Source: Castellaniella sp049671645
GTDB lineage: Bacteria; Pseudomonadota; Gammaproteobacteria; Burkholderiales; Burkholderiaceae_B
Direction of reading: 5' to 3'
NCBI RefSeq assembly: GCF_049671645.1
Contig: NZ_JBATVG010000026.1
Location: 1-64,000 of the forward strand
Length of the DNA stretch: 64,000 nt
Position 1 is the stretch's first letter; the number at the start of each line of letters is the position of its first letter. Shown here one piece after another: positions 16,530 to 25,632 of the stretch. Under the pieces are notes generated by a model. That model was not told where the DNA came from. It made no database searches and saw nothing but the letters and a program-made list of their open reading frames with translations. The position numbers and the translations under genes were made by a program.

Positions 16530-17825
16530 TCAGGCGGCAGCCGTGCGCAGGGGCTTTTCGTCTTCCGTATGATGCGTTCTCCGGGGCCCCTTGATGAGCT
16601 GGGGTTGCCCCTGGCCTTCGACGGCATCCGCATCCAGCACCACGCGGTTGATGTCCTGACGGGTCGGCAAGTCGAACATGGTCGCCAACAGGGATTGTTC
16701 CATGATGGAGCGCAATCCGCGGGCGCCGGTGCGCCGCTTGATGGCGCGCTTGGCGATGGCCGTCAAGGCCTCCGGCGTGACGTCGAGGTCCACGTCTTCC
16801 ATCTCGAGCAGTTTCTGGAACTGCTTGACGACGGCATTGCGCGGTTCGGTCAGAATCCGCACCAAGGTGTCTTCCTTGAGTTCTTCCAGGGTGGCGACCA
16901 CCGGCAGACGGCCGACCAGTTCCGGAATCAGGCCGAACTTGATCAGGTCCTCGGGCTCGACCTCGGCGAACAGCTCGCCCACGCCGCGTTCGGAACGCGC
17001 GCGCACGGTGGCGGAAAACCCGATGCCGGAACGCTCGCTACGGTCGCGGATGATCTTTTCCAGGCCGTCGAAGGCCCCGCCCACGATGAACAGGATGTTG
17101 GTGGTATCCACCTGGACGAAATCCTGGTTGGGATGCTTGCGACCGCCCTGCGGAGGCACGGAAGCCACCGTGCCCTCGATGAGTTTCAGCAGAGCCTGCT
17201 GCACGCCTTCCCCCGACACGTCGCGGGTGATCGACGGGTTGTCCGACTTGCGCGAGATCTTGTCGATTTCGTCGATGTAGACAATGGCCCGCTGGGCTTT
17301 TTCGACTTCGTAGTTGCAGTTCTGCAGCAGCTTCTGGATGATGTTCTCGACGTCTTCGCCGACATAGCCGGCTTCGGTCAGCGTCGTTGCATCCGCCATG
17401 ACGAAAGGCACGTCCAGCATGCGGGCCAACGTCTGCGCCAGCAAGGTCTTGCCGGAACCGGTTGGGCCGATCAGCAGAATATTGCTTTTCGACAATTCGA
17501 CGTCGCCGCTTTTGGCATCGGCATAGCGGATGCGCTTGTAGTGGTTGTAGACCGCCACGGCCAGATTGCGCTTGGGCGTTTCCTGGCCGATCACATAACC
17601 GTCCAGGAAGGTCTTGATTTCCTGCGGCGTGGGCAGTTCATTGCGCACGGCGTCGCGGGCGGCTTCCTGCTTTTCATCGCGGATGATGTCGTTGCACAGG
17701 CTGATGCACTCATCGCAGATGAACACGGAAGGACCCGCGATCAGCTTGTGGACTTCGCTCTGGCTTTTGTTGCAGAAGGAACAATGCAAGGCTTTGTCCT
17801 CGCTGGATCCTTTTTTCTCGGTCAT
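16530..17825 (-). CDS. clpX: ClpXP protease ATPase subunit ClpX
   Basis: This 431-residue AAA+ unfoldase feeds substrates to ClpP. The N-terminal zinc-binding domain shows two CxxC pairs (CSFCNKSQ and CDECISLC, residues 15-45). Walker A is GPTGSGKTLLAQT, Walker B is YIDEIDKI, and the sensor and pore features lie in between. An IGF-type ClpP-docking loop appears as SGIGFSA. ATG 17825 is 13 bp downstream of the clpP stop on the same strand, indicating one transcript. Confidence 0.97.
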   Translation of the reverse strand: MTEKKGSSEDKALHCSFCNKSQSEVHKLIAGPSVFICDECISLCNDIIRDEKQEAARDAVRNELPTPQEIKTFLDGYVIGQETPKRNLAVAVYNHYKRIRYADAKSGDVELSKSNILLIGPTGSGKTLLAQTLARMLDVPFVMADATTLTEAGYVGEDVENIIQKLLQNCNYEVEKAQRAIVYIDEIDKISRKSDNPSITRDVSGEGVQQALLKLIEGTVASVPPQGGRKHPNQDFVQVDTTNILFIVGGAFDGLEKIIRDRSERSGIGFSATVRARSERGVGELFAEVEPEDLIKFGLIPELVGRLPVVATLEELKEDTLVRILTEPRNAVVKQFQKLLEMEDVDLDVTPEALTAIAKRAIKRRTGARGLRSIMEQSLLATMFDLPTRQDINRVVLDADAVEGQGQPQLIKGPRRTHHTEDEKPLRTAAA

Positions 17826-17838
17826 GGCAAACCCGTAC

Positions 17839-18498
17839 TTATGTGGTTTCGTCGGTGCGTGAAACCAGAACCTTGTCGATCAGGCCGTAGACCTGCGCGT
17901 CGTCGGCGGACATGAAGTTGTCGCGTTCGGTATCGACAGCGATGCGTTCAATGTCCTGCCCGGTGCGTTCCGCCAGAATGCCGTTCAGGCGCTCGCGCAG
18001 GCTGAGGATTTCCTTGGCCTGGATCTGGATGTCGGACGCCTGCCCTTGGGCGCCGCCGGAAGGTTGGTGGATCATGATACGGGAATTGGGCAAGGCATAG
18101 CGCTTGCCCTTTTCCCCGGCCGCCAACAGGAACGCCCCCATGCTGGCCGCCAGGCCGGTGCACAGGGTGGAGACAGCCGGCTTGACGAACTGCATGGTGT
18201 CGTAGATGGCCATGCCCGCATACACCGACCCGCCAGGCGAGTTGATGTACAGGGAAATGTCTTTGTCAGGGTTCTCCGATTCCAGGAACAGCAGTTGGGC
18301 GACGACCAGATTGGCCGACTGGTCGTTGACCTGCCCCACGAAGAAAATCACCCGTTCGCGCAACAGGCGCGAATAGATATCGTAGGACCGTTCACCCCGA
18401 CCGGACTGCTCGATCACGATGGGCACGTAACCCAGACCGGTGGGGGTGACGGATTCACCCCCATACATCGATGCATAGAAATCGGTGAACCTGGACAT
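17839..18498 (-). CDS. clpP: ATP-dependent Clp protease proteolytic subunit
   Basis: This 219-residue serine peptidase forms the double-ring chamber of ClpXP/ClpAP. The catalytic Ser119 lies in GLAASMGAFLL and His144 in MIHQPSGGAQGQ; the Asp is expected near 193. The N-terminal axial-loop region includes the IVIEQSGRGERSYDIYSRLL segment. ATG 18498 is used; it overlaps the tig stop by one base (TGATG). A TTG one codon upstream is less likely. Confidence 0.97.
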   Translation of the reverse strand: MSRFTDFYASMYGGESVTPTGLGYVPIVIEQSGRGERSYDIYSRLLRERVIFFVGQVNDQSANLVVAQLLFLESENPDKDISLYINSPGGSVYAGMAIYDTMQFVKPAVSTLCTGLAASMGAFLLAAGEKGKRYALPNSRIMIHQPSGGAQGQASDIQIQAKEILSLRERLNGILAERTGQDIERIAVDTERDNFMSADDAQVYGLIDKVLVSRTDETT

Positions 18499-19808
18499 CA
18501 ACGCGTTCCCATCAAGGTATCAAAGTCGACGGTTTCGTCGGTAACCTGGGCTGCTGCCAGCACGTGGTCGACGACGTTGTCTTCCAGCACCAGCGATTCG
18601 ATTTCGGCGCGGCGCTGACGATCGGACAGATAATAGGCCACAACCTGGGCGGGCTGCTCGTAGCTCTTGGCGAAGTCTTCGATGCGGGCGCGGACCTGCT
18701 CGGGCTTGGCCTTCAGGTCGGCCGCCTTGATCAGTTCGCCCACCAGCAGGCCCAGACGCACACGGCGCTCGGCTTCCGGGCGGAAGGTGTCTTCCGGGAT
18801 GGGGATGGTATCGGCATTGGGCAGGCCGCGCTGTTTCAGTTCTTCGCGGGCGGCGGCGGTGCGGCTGGCGACTTCGCTGTCGATCAGGGCCTTGGGCAGA
18901 TCGAAGGAGCAGGCCGCGGCCAGGGCATCCATCACGCTGGCCTTGGTGCGGCTTTTCGCGCGGGCCTGGGCTTCGCGTTCGACGTTGCCGCGGACTTCAG
19001 CCAGCAGCGCGTCGACATTGCCTTCGGCCTGACCCAGCGACTTGGCGAAATCGGCATTGACTTCGGGCAGTTCGGGTTCGGCGACTTCTTTCACGGTGAT
19101 GGTGAATTCAGCCTGCTTGCCGGCCACGGCGGCGCTGCCGTAGTCTGCCGGGAAATTCAGCGGAAAGGTCTTGCTTTCGCCGGCCTTCAGGCCGGTGGCG
19201 GCGGCTTCGAATTCGGGCAGCATGCGACCCTGGCCCAGCACGAAGGGGAAATCCTGGGCGGTGCCGCCATCGAAGGCCACGCCATCGATGGTGCCGGCAA
19301 AGTCCAGCGTGACGCGGTCGCCGTCCTGGGCGGCGCGATCGGCGGCGGCCTTGAAGACAGTACGCTGGCGACGCAGGATGTCGATGGTCTTTTGCACTTC
19401 GGCATCACCCACCTGCACGGCGCTGCGAGTGATCTTCAGGCCGGACAGGTCGGGCAGTTCGACTTCCGGGTAGACCTCGAAGGTGGCGGAAAACGCCATC
19501 ACGCCGTCTTCGGCGCCTTCGACCTTGGGCTCCAGGCTGGGGGAGCCCGCGACGCGCAGATTGGCGTCGGCGATGACCTTGTCCAGGGATTTGCCGATCT
19601 GGGAATTGATCACGTCATAGCGCACCGAGGGACCATGGCTGCGTTCGATCACCGACAGCGGGGCTTTGCCGGGGCGAAACCCATGGACCTTGGCCGTGCG
19701 GGCGACGCGTTTGAGTTGTGCCTGGACTTCTTTCTCGATGTCGGCGACAGAAACGCTCAGATCGACACGGCGCTCCAGGCCGGACAGTTTTTCAACCACG
19801 GGCTGCAT
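18498..19808 (-). CDS. tig: Trigger factor
   Basis: This 436-residue ribosome-associated chaperone and peptidyl-prolyl isomerase meets nascent chains at the exit tunnel. The ribosome-binding signature lies near residue 45 (GFRPGKAPLSVIERSHG). The PPIase domain (about 150-245) is followed by the long helical arms. It is the first gene of tig-clpP-clpX-lon, the conserved proteobacterial order linking folding with degradation. It is divergent from the tRNA-Leu gene. Confidence 0.97.
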   Translation of the reverse strand: MQPVVEKLSGLERRVDLSVSVADIEKEVQAQLKRVARTAKVHGFRPGKAPLSVIERSHGPSVRYDVINSQIGKSLDKVIADANLRVAGSPSLEPKVEGAEDGVMAFSATFEVYPEVELPDLSGLKITRSAVQVGDAEVQKTIDILRRQRTVFKAAADRAAQDGDRVTLDFAGTIDGVAFDGGTAQDFPFVLGQGRMLPEFEAAATGLKAGESKTFPLNFPADYGSAAVAGKQAEFTITVKEVAEPELPEVNADFAKSLGQAEGNVDALLAEVRGNVEREAQARAKSRTKASVMDALAAACSFDLPKALIDSEVASRTAAAREELKQRGLPNADTIPIPEDTFRPEAERRVRLGLLVGELIKAADLKAKPEQVRARIEDFAKSYEQPAQVVAYYLSDRQRRAEIESLVLEDNVVDHVLAAAQVTDETVDFDTLMGTR

Positions 19809-19902
19809 TCGGAACCTATTGATAGTAATGGACAGTAAACGGGGTATTTTAGCGGAAAGTCGGACCCGGCGTAGGAGCGTCGGGAGGCCCGAGGTTTCAA
19901 GC

Positions 19903-19908
19903 TATAAT
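19903..19908 (+). promoter_or_regulatory. -10 element for tRNA-Leu
   Basis: A consensus TATAAT lies 15 bp before the mature tRNA 5' end. The -35 region at the right distance (TCGGGA, 19880-19885) is weak. Confidence 0.5.
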
Positions 19909-19922
19909 GATCGGCTAACCTA

Positions 19923-20007
19923 GCGAACGTGGCGGAATTGGTAGACGCACCAGATTTAGGTTCTGGCGCCGCAAGGCGTGAGAGTTCAAGTCTCTCCGTT
20001 CGCACCA
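19923..20007 (+). tRNA. tRNA-Leu (UAG anticodon)
   Basis: This 85-nt class II tRNA has a GCGAACG acceptor stem pairing with CGTTCGC near the 3' end and an encoded CCA. The anticodon stem CCAGA/TCTGG holds loop TTTAGGT with anticodon TAG (19957-19959), which reads CUN leucine codons. A long variable arm (GCGCCGCAAGGCGT region) and the TTCAAGT T-loop confirm the call. It stands alone between tig and the LysR gene. Confidence 0.97.
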
Positions 20008-20047
20008 CGGCCCCCTATCATACCCTGTCGGCCGGCCGGCCATCCGC

Positions 20048-21067
20048 CTAGAACGCGCTTTCCAGCAGATTGCCCCGCTCGATCATGTCCTGCAGTCCGT
20101 GGGGCATTTCCCGATCCGCGGCGAACCGGCAATCCTGGTCCAGCGGGGTGTCGCCCCGGCATTTTTTCATCAGCACGCACCCCTGGAAGACCTCGGAGAC
20201 CCAATCCACGAACACGTGGACCTTGGACGACAGGTGGCGGCTTTGCTGATAGACGACGGAAATCGGCATCGGCGGCGGCGACCATGCCCCCAGAACCTCG
20301 ACCAGCTCGCCGGAGTCCAGATGCGGCGCGACCATGTAGCGCGCCGGCTGGATCAGGCCGAACCCGGCCAACCCGGCGCTGACATAGGCTTCGGCATCGT
20401 TCACGGAAAGCGGGCCCTTGAGCGGAACATTCACGACCCCGTCCCCGACCTTGAAGCTCAGATCGATGTTGCGCCCGGTGCGCGTCACAAAATAGTTGAC
20501 CGCCCGATGACGCTCCAGATCCTCGAGGGTCTGCGGGTTTCCGTAGCGCTCGAGGTAGGACGGCGCCGCGCAGGTCACCGTCTTGAAGACACCGATGCGC
20601 TTGGCGATCAGCGAGGAATCCTGCAATTCGCCGATCCGCAGCGCGCAATCGACAGCATCCTGCACCATATCGATCCGCCGGTCGCTCAAACCGACGACCA
20701 ATTCGATCTCCGGGTAGCGCTGGTGGAAATCGCACAGCCTGGGGATCAGGACCAGCCTGCCCAGCGAAGGAGGCGCATCGATGCGCAAACGGCCGCGCGG
20801 GCCTCGGGCGCGATCGCGAAAAGCCGATTCCGCCTCGTCGACATCGGCCAGGATGCCGGCGCAGCGCTCGTAATAGGAGGCGCCATCCGGGGTCAGGCTC
20901 AGGCGGCGCGTGCTGCGGTTCAGCAGCCGCGCGCCCAGGTGTCGTTCCAGTTTGCGGATGATCGTGCTCACCGTGGCTCGCGGCATGTCCAGGCTATCGG
21001 CGGCCAGGGTGAAGCTGTTGGCGTCGACGACCCGCGTGAAGACCCGCATGGCTTGAAGATGATCCAT
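20048..21067 (-). CDS. LysR-type transcriptional regulator of the RND efflux operon
   Basis: This 339-residue regulator has an N-terminal helix-turn-helix (about 1-60, with ADSLDMPRATVSTIIRKLE and RLLNRSTRRLSLT) and a C-terminal type 2 periplasmic-binding-like effector domain. Its C-terminal tail is about 35 residues longer than the usual ~300-residue family member. It is divergently transcribed from a MexEF-OprN-type efflux operon, an arrangement seen with MexT and BpeT activators. Activation of that operon by a small molecule is therefore inferred; the inducer is unknown. Confidence 0.9.
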   Translation of the reverse strand: MDHLQAMRVFTRVVDANSFTLAADSLDMPRATVSTIIRKLERHLGARLLNRSTRRLSLTPDGASYYERCAGILADVDEAESAFRDRARGPRGRLRIDAPPSLGRLVLIPRLCDFHQRYPEIELVVGLSDRRIDMVQDAVDCALRIGELQDSSLIAKRIGVFKTVTCAAPSYLERYGNPQTLEDLERHRAVNYFVTRTGRNIDLSFKVGDGVVNVPLKGPLSVNDAEAYVSAGLAGFGLIQPARYMVAPHLDSGELVEVLGAWSPPPMPISVVYQQSRHLSSKVHVFVDWVSEVFQGCVLMKKCRGDTPLDQDCRFAADREMPHGLQDMIERGNLLESAF

Positions 21068-21113
21068 ATCCGTGCTCCCGGCGCGGGGCGATGGGGGCGG
21101 CGCGCCATTGTTT

Positions 21114-21169
21114 GTTTATCGTGAACAGTGATTACAAAAATAGGATATTTATCCAAATTCACGAATAAC
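21114..21169. promoter_or_regulatory. Inverted repeat in the LysR/RND divergent promoter region
   Basis: GTTTATCGTGAAC (21114-21126) and ATTCACGAATAAC (21157-21169) are imperfect inverted copies 30 bp apart, in an AT-rich gap unlike the surrounding DNA. The location fits an operator for the divergent LysR regulator. Confidence 0.45.
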
Positions 21170-21205
21170 AAATAATAGCGCACTCTTCAAAAGGAATGCC
21201 CCCTC

Positions 21206-22417
21206 ATGTTTTCTTTCCATGCACGACACGCCGCCATCGCGCTCGCGGGGCTGCTGCTTGCCGGCGGCTTTCTGCTCATGCGCGAGAGCGCGGGCGGGAT
21301 TGCCGACACCGGCACGCCGCCCGCCGCGCCCGCCATTCCAGTGGACGTCGCCACGATCCGGTATCAGGCGATCACGGACTGGCACGAATACTCCGGACGG
21401 CTGGAAGCCGTGGACCGGGTCGAAGTCCGGCCTCTGGTCTCCGGCACTCTGATCCGGGTTCACTTCAAGGACGGCGCGCTGGTCCGGCGCGGCGATCCGC
21501 TCTTCACGATCGACCCGCGCCCCTACCAGGCCGCAGTCGACGAGGCGCAAGCCCAGCTGGCGGCCGCCACAGCCAGGGCCGCCTACACCGACGCGGACCT
21601 GGCCCGAGGCCGGCGCCTGCTCGCCGGAAATGCCATCGCCCGGAGGGATTTCGAAGAAAAGCGCAACGCGGCCCGCGAAGCGACTGCCCGCACGCAAGCC
21701 GCGCAGGCCGCGCTGCAATCGGCGCGCCTGGACCTCGAACACACCCGCATCGTCGCCCCCATCAGCGGCCGCGTCTCGAAAGCCGAAGCAACCGCAGGCA
21801 ACGTCGTCAGCGCCGGAGGCGCGCGACCTTTGACCACCATGGTCTCCGTCTCGCAACTCTATGCCTCGTTCGAGATGGACGAGCAGACTTTCCTGCAGAT
21901 GGACGGCGCTGCCTCGTCGGGCGCTTCGACATCCATCCCCGTGTCCATGGGTCTGGCCAACGAGCAGGGATACCCCCGCCAGGGCAGACTGGCGTTCCTG
22001 GACAACAGCCTGGACCCACGGACCGGAACGATCCGAGTGCGGGCGCTGTTCGACAACCCGGACGGCCTGCTGCGACCCGGCCTGTATGCCAAGATCCGCC
22101 TGGGCGCCGGCGCGCCCCATGACGCCGTCCTCCTGCAGGAAAAGGCGATCGGCACCGATCAGGCCAAACGCTTCGTCATGATCGTGGACAAGGCGAACAA
22201 GGCGGCCTACCGGGAAGTGACTCTGGGCGCCGGCCGTGAAGGCTGGCGCGTCGTCCGCAGCGGCCTGGCGGCGGGCGACCGGGTCGTCGTCAACGGCATC
22301 CAGCGCATCCGGCCGGGAGACACCGTCGCACCGACGCCGGTCCGGCCCGATGACGGCGCGCTCGCGGCGAGCGGCATCCTCTCCGGCTCGGCGCCGGACC
22401 GACAGCAGCAATCCTGA
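21206..22417 (+). CDS. RND efflux periplasmic adaptor (MexE/AcrA type)
   Basis: This 403-residue membrane fusion protein has an N-terminal membrane anchor (about residues 8-25) and no lipobox. The paired lipoyl half-motifs (VEVRPLVSGTLIRVHFKDGALVRRGDPLF and LDLEHTRIVAPISGRVSKA) flank an alpha-helical hairpin (about 110-165), followed by beta-barrel domains. It links the inner-membrane pump to the outer-membrane channel. It is the first gene of the operon, 8 bp before the permease. Confidence 0.93.
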   Translation: MFSFHARHAAIALAGLLLAGGFLLMRESAGGIADTGTPPAAPAIPVDVATIRYQAITDWHEYSGRLEAVDRVEVRPLVSGTLIRVHFKDGALVRRGDPLFTIDPRPYQAAVDEAQAQLAAATARAAYTDADLARGRRLLAGNAIARRDFEEKRNAAREATARTQAAQAALQSARLDLEHTRIVAPISGRVSKAEATAGNVVSAGGARPLTTMVSVSQLYASFEMDEQTFLQMDGAASSGASTSIPVSMGLANEQGYPRQGRLAFLDNSLDPRTGTIRVRALFDNPDGLLRPGLYAKIRLGAGAPHDAVLLQEKAIGTDQAKRFVMIVDKANKAAYREVTLGAGREGWRVVRSGLAAGDRVVVNGIQRIRPGDTVAPTPVRPDDGALAASGILSGSAPDRQQQS

Positions 22418-22425
22418 GCAGCGCC

Positions 22426-25400
22426 ATGAATATTTCCAGATTCTTCATCGATCGGCCGATCTTCGCGGCAGTCCTCTCCGTGCTGATCCTGTTGGCCGGC
22501 CTGCTCGCCATCTTCCGCCTGCCGATTTCCGAATACCCGGAAGTCGTGCCGCCCTCGGTCGTCGTGCGGGCGCAGTTCCCCGGAGCCAATCCCAAGGTGA
22601 TCGCCGAGACGGTGGCGGCGCCGCTCGAAGAGGCCATCAACGGGGTCGAGAACATGCTGTACATGCAGTCGCAGGCCAACAGCGACGGCAACCTGGCGGT
22701 GACGGTCAATTTCCACCTGGGCATGGACCCCGACAAAGCCCAGCAACTGGTGCAGAACCGGGTCGCGCAAGCCCTGCCGCGCCTGCCCGAAGACGTCCAG
22801 CGCCTGGGCGTGACGACGATCAAGGCCACCCCCGCCCTGACGATGGTCGTGCACCTGATCTCGCCCGACCAGCGCTATGACCTGACCTACCTGCGCAACT
22901 ACGCCGTCCTCAACGTCAAGGACAGGCTGGCGCGCATCCCCGGCGTGGGCGAAGTGCAGGTCTGGGGCGCCGGCAACTATGCGATGCGCGTCTGGCTGAA
23001 TCCGGCCAAGCTCGCCGAGCGCGGCCTGACCGCCAGCGACGCCGTCGCCGCAATCCGGGAGCAGAACGTGCAGGTGGCCGCGGGCGTCATCGGCGCGGCG
23101 CCCAGCGGCCCCGACGTCGCGATGCAGTTCTCGGTCAATGCGCAAGGCCGCCTGAAGACCGAGGACGAATTCGGCGACATCGTCCTGAAGTCCTCTCCGG
23201 ACGGCGGCGTCATCCGGCTGCGCGATGTGGCGCGCATCGAGCTCGCGGCATCCGAATATGCGCTGCGATCCCTGTTGGACAACAAACCGGCGGTCGGTAT
23301 GGCGATCATGGCGGCCCCGGGCGCCAACGCCCTGGCCATCTCCGACGCGGTGCGCGCAACCATGCGGGAACTGTCGGCCGATTTCCCGGCCTCGCTCGAA
23401 AGCCGCATCGTCTACGACCCCACGCAGTTCGTGCGATCCAGCATCGAGGCGGTGATATCGACGCTGCTCGAGGCCATCGCCCTGGTCGTGCTCGTCGTCA
23501 TCGTCTTTCTGCAGACCTGGCGCGCGTCCATCATCCCGCTGCTTGCGGTGCCGATTTCGATCATCGGCACCTTCTCCCTGATGCTGGCCTTCGGCTACAC
23601 CATCAATGCGCTGTCCCTGTTCGGCCTGGTGCTGGCGATCGGGATCGTCGTGGACGACGCCATCGTGGTCGTCGAGAACGTCGAGCGCAACATCGAAGCC
23701 GGCCTCAGTCCCCGCGACGCCACCTACCGCGCCATGCGCGAAGTGAGCGGGCCGATCATCGCCATCGCCCTGACGCTGGTCGCCGTGTTCGTGCCGCTGG
23801 CGTTCATGACAGGGCTGAGCGGACAGTTCTTCAAGCAGTTCGCCATGACGATCGCCATCTCGACAGTCATCTCGGCGTTCAATTCGCTGACACTGTCGCC
23901 GGCGCTGGCGGCGCTGCTGCTGAAACCCCATGGAGCCAGACCCGACGCGCTCACCCGGGGCATGGACCGCGTCCTGGGCGGCTTCTTCCGCGTCTTCAAC
24001 CGCGCATTCGGGCGGGCCTCCGACGGCTACGCGCATGGCGTGGGCGCCGTGGTGCGGCGCAAGGGCGCGACCCTGGGCGTCTATCTGGTGCTGCTCGCGC
24101 TGACGGCGGGGGTCGCCTATATCGTTCCGGGCGGTTTCGTGCCCGGACAGGACAAGCAGTACCTGGTCAGCTTCGCACAACTGCCCAGCGGCGCATCGCT
24201 GGAGCGCACGGATGCCGTGGTCCGGCGCATGAGCGACATCGCGATGGCCCAGCCGGGCGTCAAGAACGTCATCGCTTTCCCGGGCCTGTCGATCAACGGC
24301 TTCACCAACAGTTCGAGCGCGGCCGTGGTCTTCATGGCGCTCGACGATTTCGACCAGCGCCGGGACGCGGCGACGTCCGCCCAGGCCATCACTGCCGCGC
24401 TGAGCCAGAAGTTTTCCGGCATCAAGGAAGCCTTCACCGCAGTCTTTCCCCCGCCGCCGGTGATGGGCCTGGGGACGGTCGGCGGATTCAAGCTGCAGAT
24501 CGAGGATACGGCAGGACTGGGCTATGACCGACTGAACGACGCGGTCCAGGCCTTCCTGGCCAAGGCCGCGCAAACACCCGAACTGGGACCGGCATTTTCC
24601 AGCTACCAGATCAATGTGCCGCAGCTGGACGTGGATCTCGACCGGGTCAAGGCCAAGCAGCTGGGCGTCCCCGTCACGAACGTGTTCGACACCATGCAGA
24701 TCTACCTGGGCTCGCTCTACGTCAACGACTTCAACCGTTTCGGACGCGTCTACCAGGTCAAGGCCCAGGCCGATGCGCCTTTCCGCTCCAGCCCCGAGGA
24801 CATTCTCCGCTTGAAGACGCGCAGCGATTCGGGCGCCATGGTGCCGCTGGGTTCCCTGGTGTCGCTGACGCCGACGTACGGGCCGGAGATGGTCGTGCGC
24901 TACAACGGATACACGGCCGCCGACATCAACAGCGGTCCTGCGCCCGGCTATTCGTCCGGCGAGGCTCAGGCCAGCGCCGAGCGCATCGCGGCGGCGACGC
25001 TGCCCAGAGGCATCAAGTTCGAATGGACCGACCTGACCTACCAGCAGATCCTGGCCGGCAATGCCGGAATCTGGGTGTTTCCCATCAGCGTCCTGCTGGT
25101 CTTCCTGGTGCTGGCCGCCCTGTACGAAAGCCTGACCCTGCCGCTGGCGGTCATCCTGATCGTACCCATGAGCGCGCTTGCCGCCCTGACCGGCGTCTGG
25201 CTGACCCAGGGCGACAACAACATCTTCACCCAGATCGGACTCATGGTGCTGGTCGGCCTGGCCTGCAAGAACGCCATCCTGATCGTCGAATTCGCGCGCG
25301 AACTGGAAGCGCAGGGCATGTCCGCCGCGCAGGCCGCCCGGGAAGCCAGCCGCCTGCGCCTGCGCCCCATCCTGATGACCTCCATCGCCTTCATCATGGG

Positions 25401-25632
25401 GATCGTGCCGCTGGTGCTGTCCACGGGCGCGGGCGCGGAAATGCGCCACGCAATGGGCATCGCCGTCTTCTTCGGCATGCTGGGCGTCACTGTGTTCGGC
25501 CTATACCTGACCCCGGTGTTCTACGTGCTGCTGCGCGCCCTCGCCGCCCGGTTCCCGGCCCGGCGCGCCGACCCCGCGCACCCGGACCTGCCCGCCCCCG
25601 CCGCGACCCCCACAGTGGAAACCCAATCATGA
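22426..25632 (+). CDS. RND multidrug efflux permease (MexF/HAE1 type)
   Basis: This 1068-residue inner-membrane, proton-driven drug pump has twelve membrane helices and two large periplasmic loops. The N-terminus reads FFIDRPIFAAVLSVLI and is followed by LPISEYPEVVPPSVVVRAQ, very like MexF. The proton-relay double Asp lies in AIGIVVDDAIVVVENVERN. Close resemblance to MexF/BpeF suggests export of chloramphenicol, trimethoprim or quinolone-like compounds, but this is family knowledge, not shown here. The stop overlaps the next gene (ATGA). Confidence 0.95.
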   Translation: MNISRFFIDRPIFAAVLSVLILLAGLLAIFRLPISEYPEVVPPSVVVRAQFPGANPKVIAETVAAPLEEAINGVENMLYMQSQANSDGNLAVTVNFHLGMDPDKAQQLVQNRVAQALPRLPEDVQRLGVTTIKATPALTMVVHLISPDQRYDLTYLRNYAVLNVKDRLARIPGVGEVQVWGAGNYAMRVWLNPAKLAERGLTASDAVAAIREQNVQVAAGVIGAAPSGPDVAMQFSVNAQGRLKTEDEFGDIVLKSSPDGGVIRLRDVARIELAASEYALRSLLDNKPAVGMAIMAAPGANALAISDAVRATMRELSADFPASLESRIVYDPTQFVRSSIEAVISTLLEAIALVVLVVIVFLQTWRASIIPLLAVPISIIGTFSLMLAFGYTINALSLFGLVLAIGIVVDDAIVVVENVERNIEAGLSPRDATYRAMREVSGPIIAIALTLVAVFVPLAFMTGLSGQFFKQFAMTIAISTVISAFNSLTLSPALAALLLKPHGARPDALTRGMDRVLGGFFRVFNRAFGRASDGYAHGVGAVVRRKGATLGVYLVLLALTAGVAYIVPGGFVPGQDKQYLVSFAQLPSGASLERTDAVVRRMSDIAMAQPGVKNVIAFPGLSINGFTNSSSAAVVFMALDDFDQRRDAATSAQAITAALSQKFSGIKEAFTAVFPPPPVMGLGTVGGFKLQIEDTAGLGYDRLNDAVQAFLAKAAQTPELGPAFSSYQINVPQLDVDLDRVKAKQLGVPVTNVFDTMQIYLGSLYVNDFNRFGRVYQVKAQADAPFRSSPEDILRLKTRSDSGAMVPLGSLVSLTPTYGPEMVVRYNGYTAADINSGPAPGYSSGEAQASAERIAAATLPRGIKFEWTDLTYQQILAGNAGIWVFPISVLLVFLVLAALYESLTLPLAVILIVPMSALAALTGVWLTQGDNNIFTQIGLMVLVGLACKNAILIVEFARELEAQGMSAAQAAREASRLRLRPILMTSIAFIMGIVPLVLSTGAGAEMRHAMGIAVFFGMLGVTVFGLYLTPVFYVLLRALAARFPARRADPAHPDLPAPAATPTVETQS

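Noticed and set aside
22207..25449. A very long antisense open frame opposite the RND permease gene, and similar ones opposite lon, clpX, ileS and uvrD
   Set aside because: These arise from the high third-position GC of the real genes; the translations are low-complexity (Gly/Arg/His/Gln-rich), lack family motifs and lack ribosome sites.
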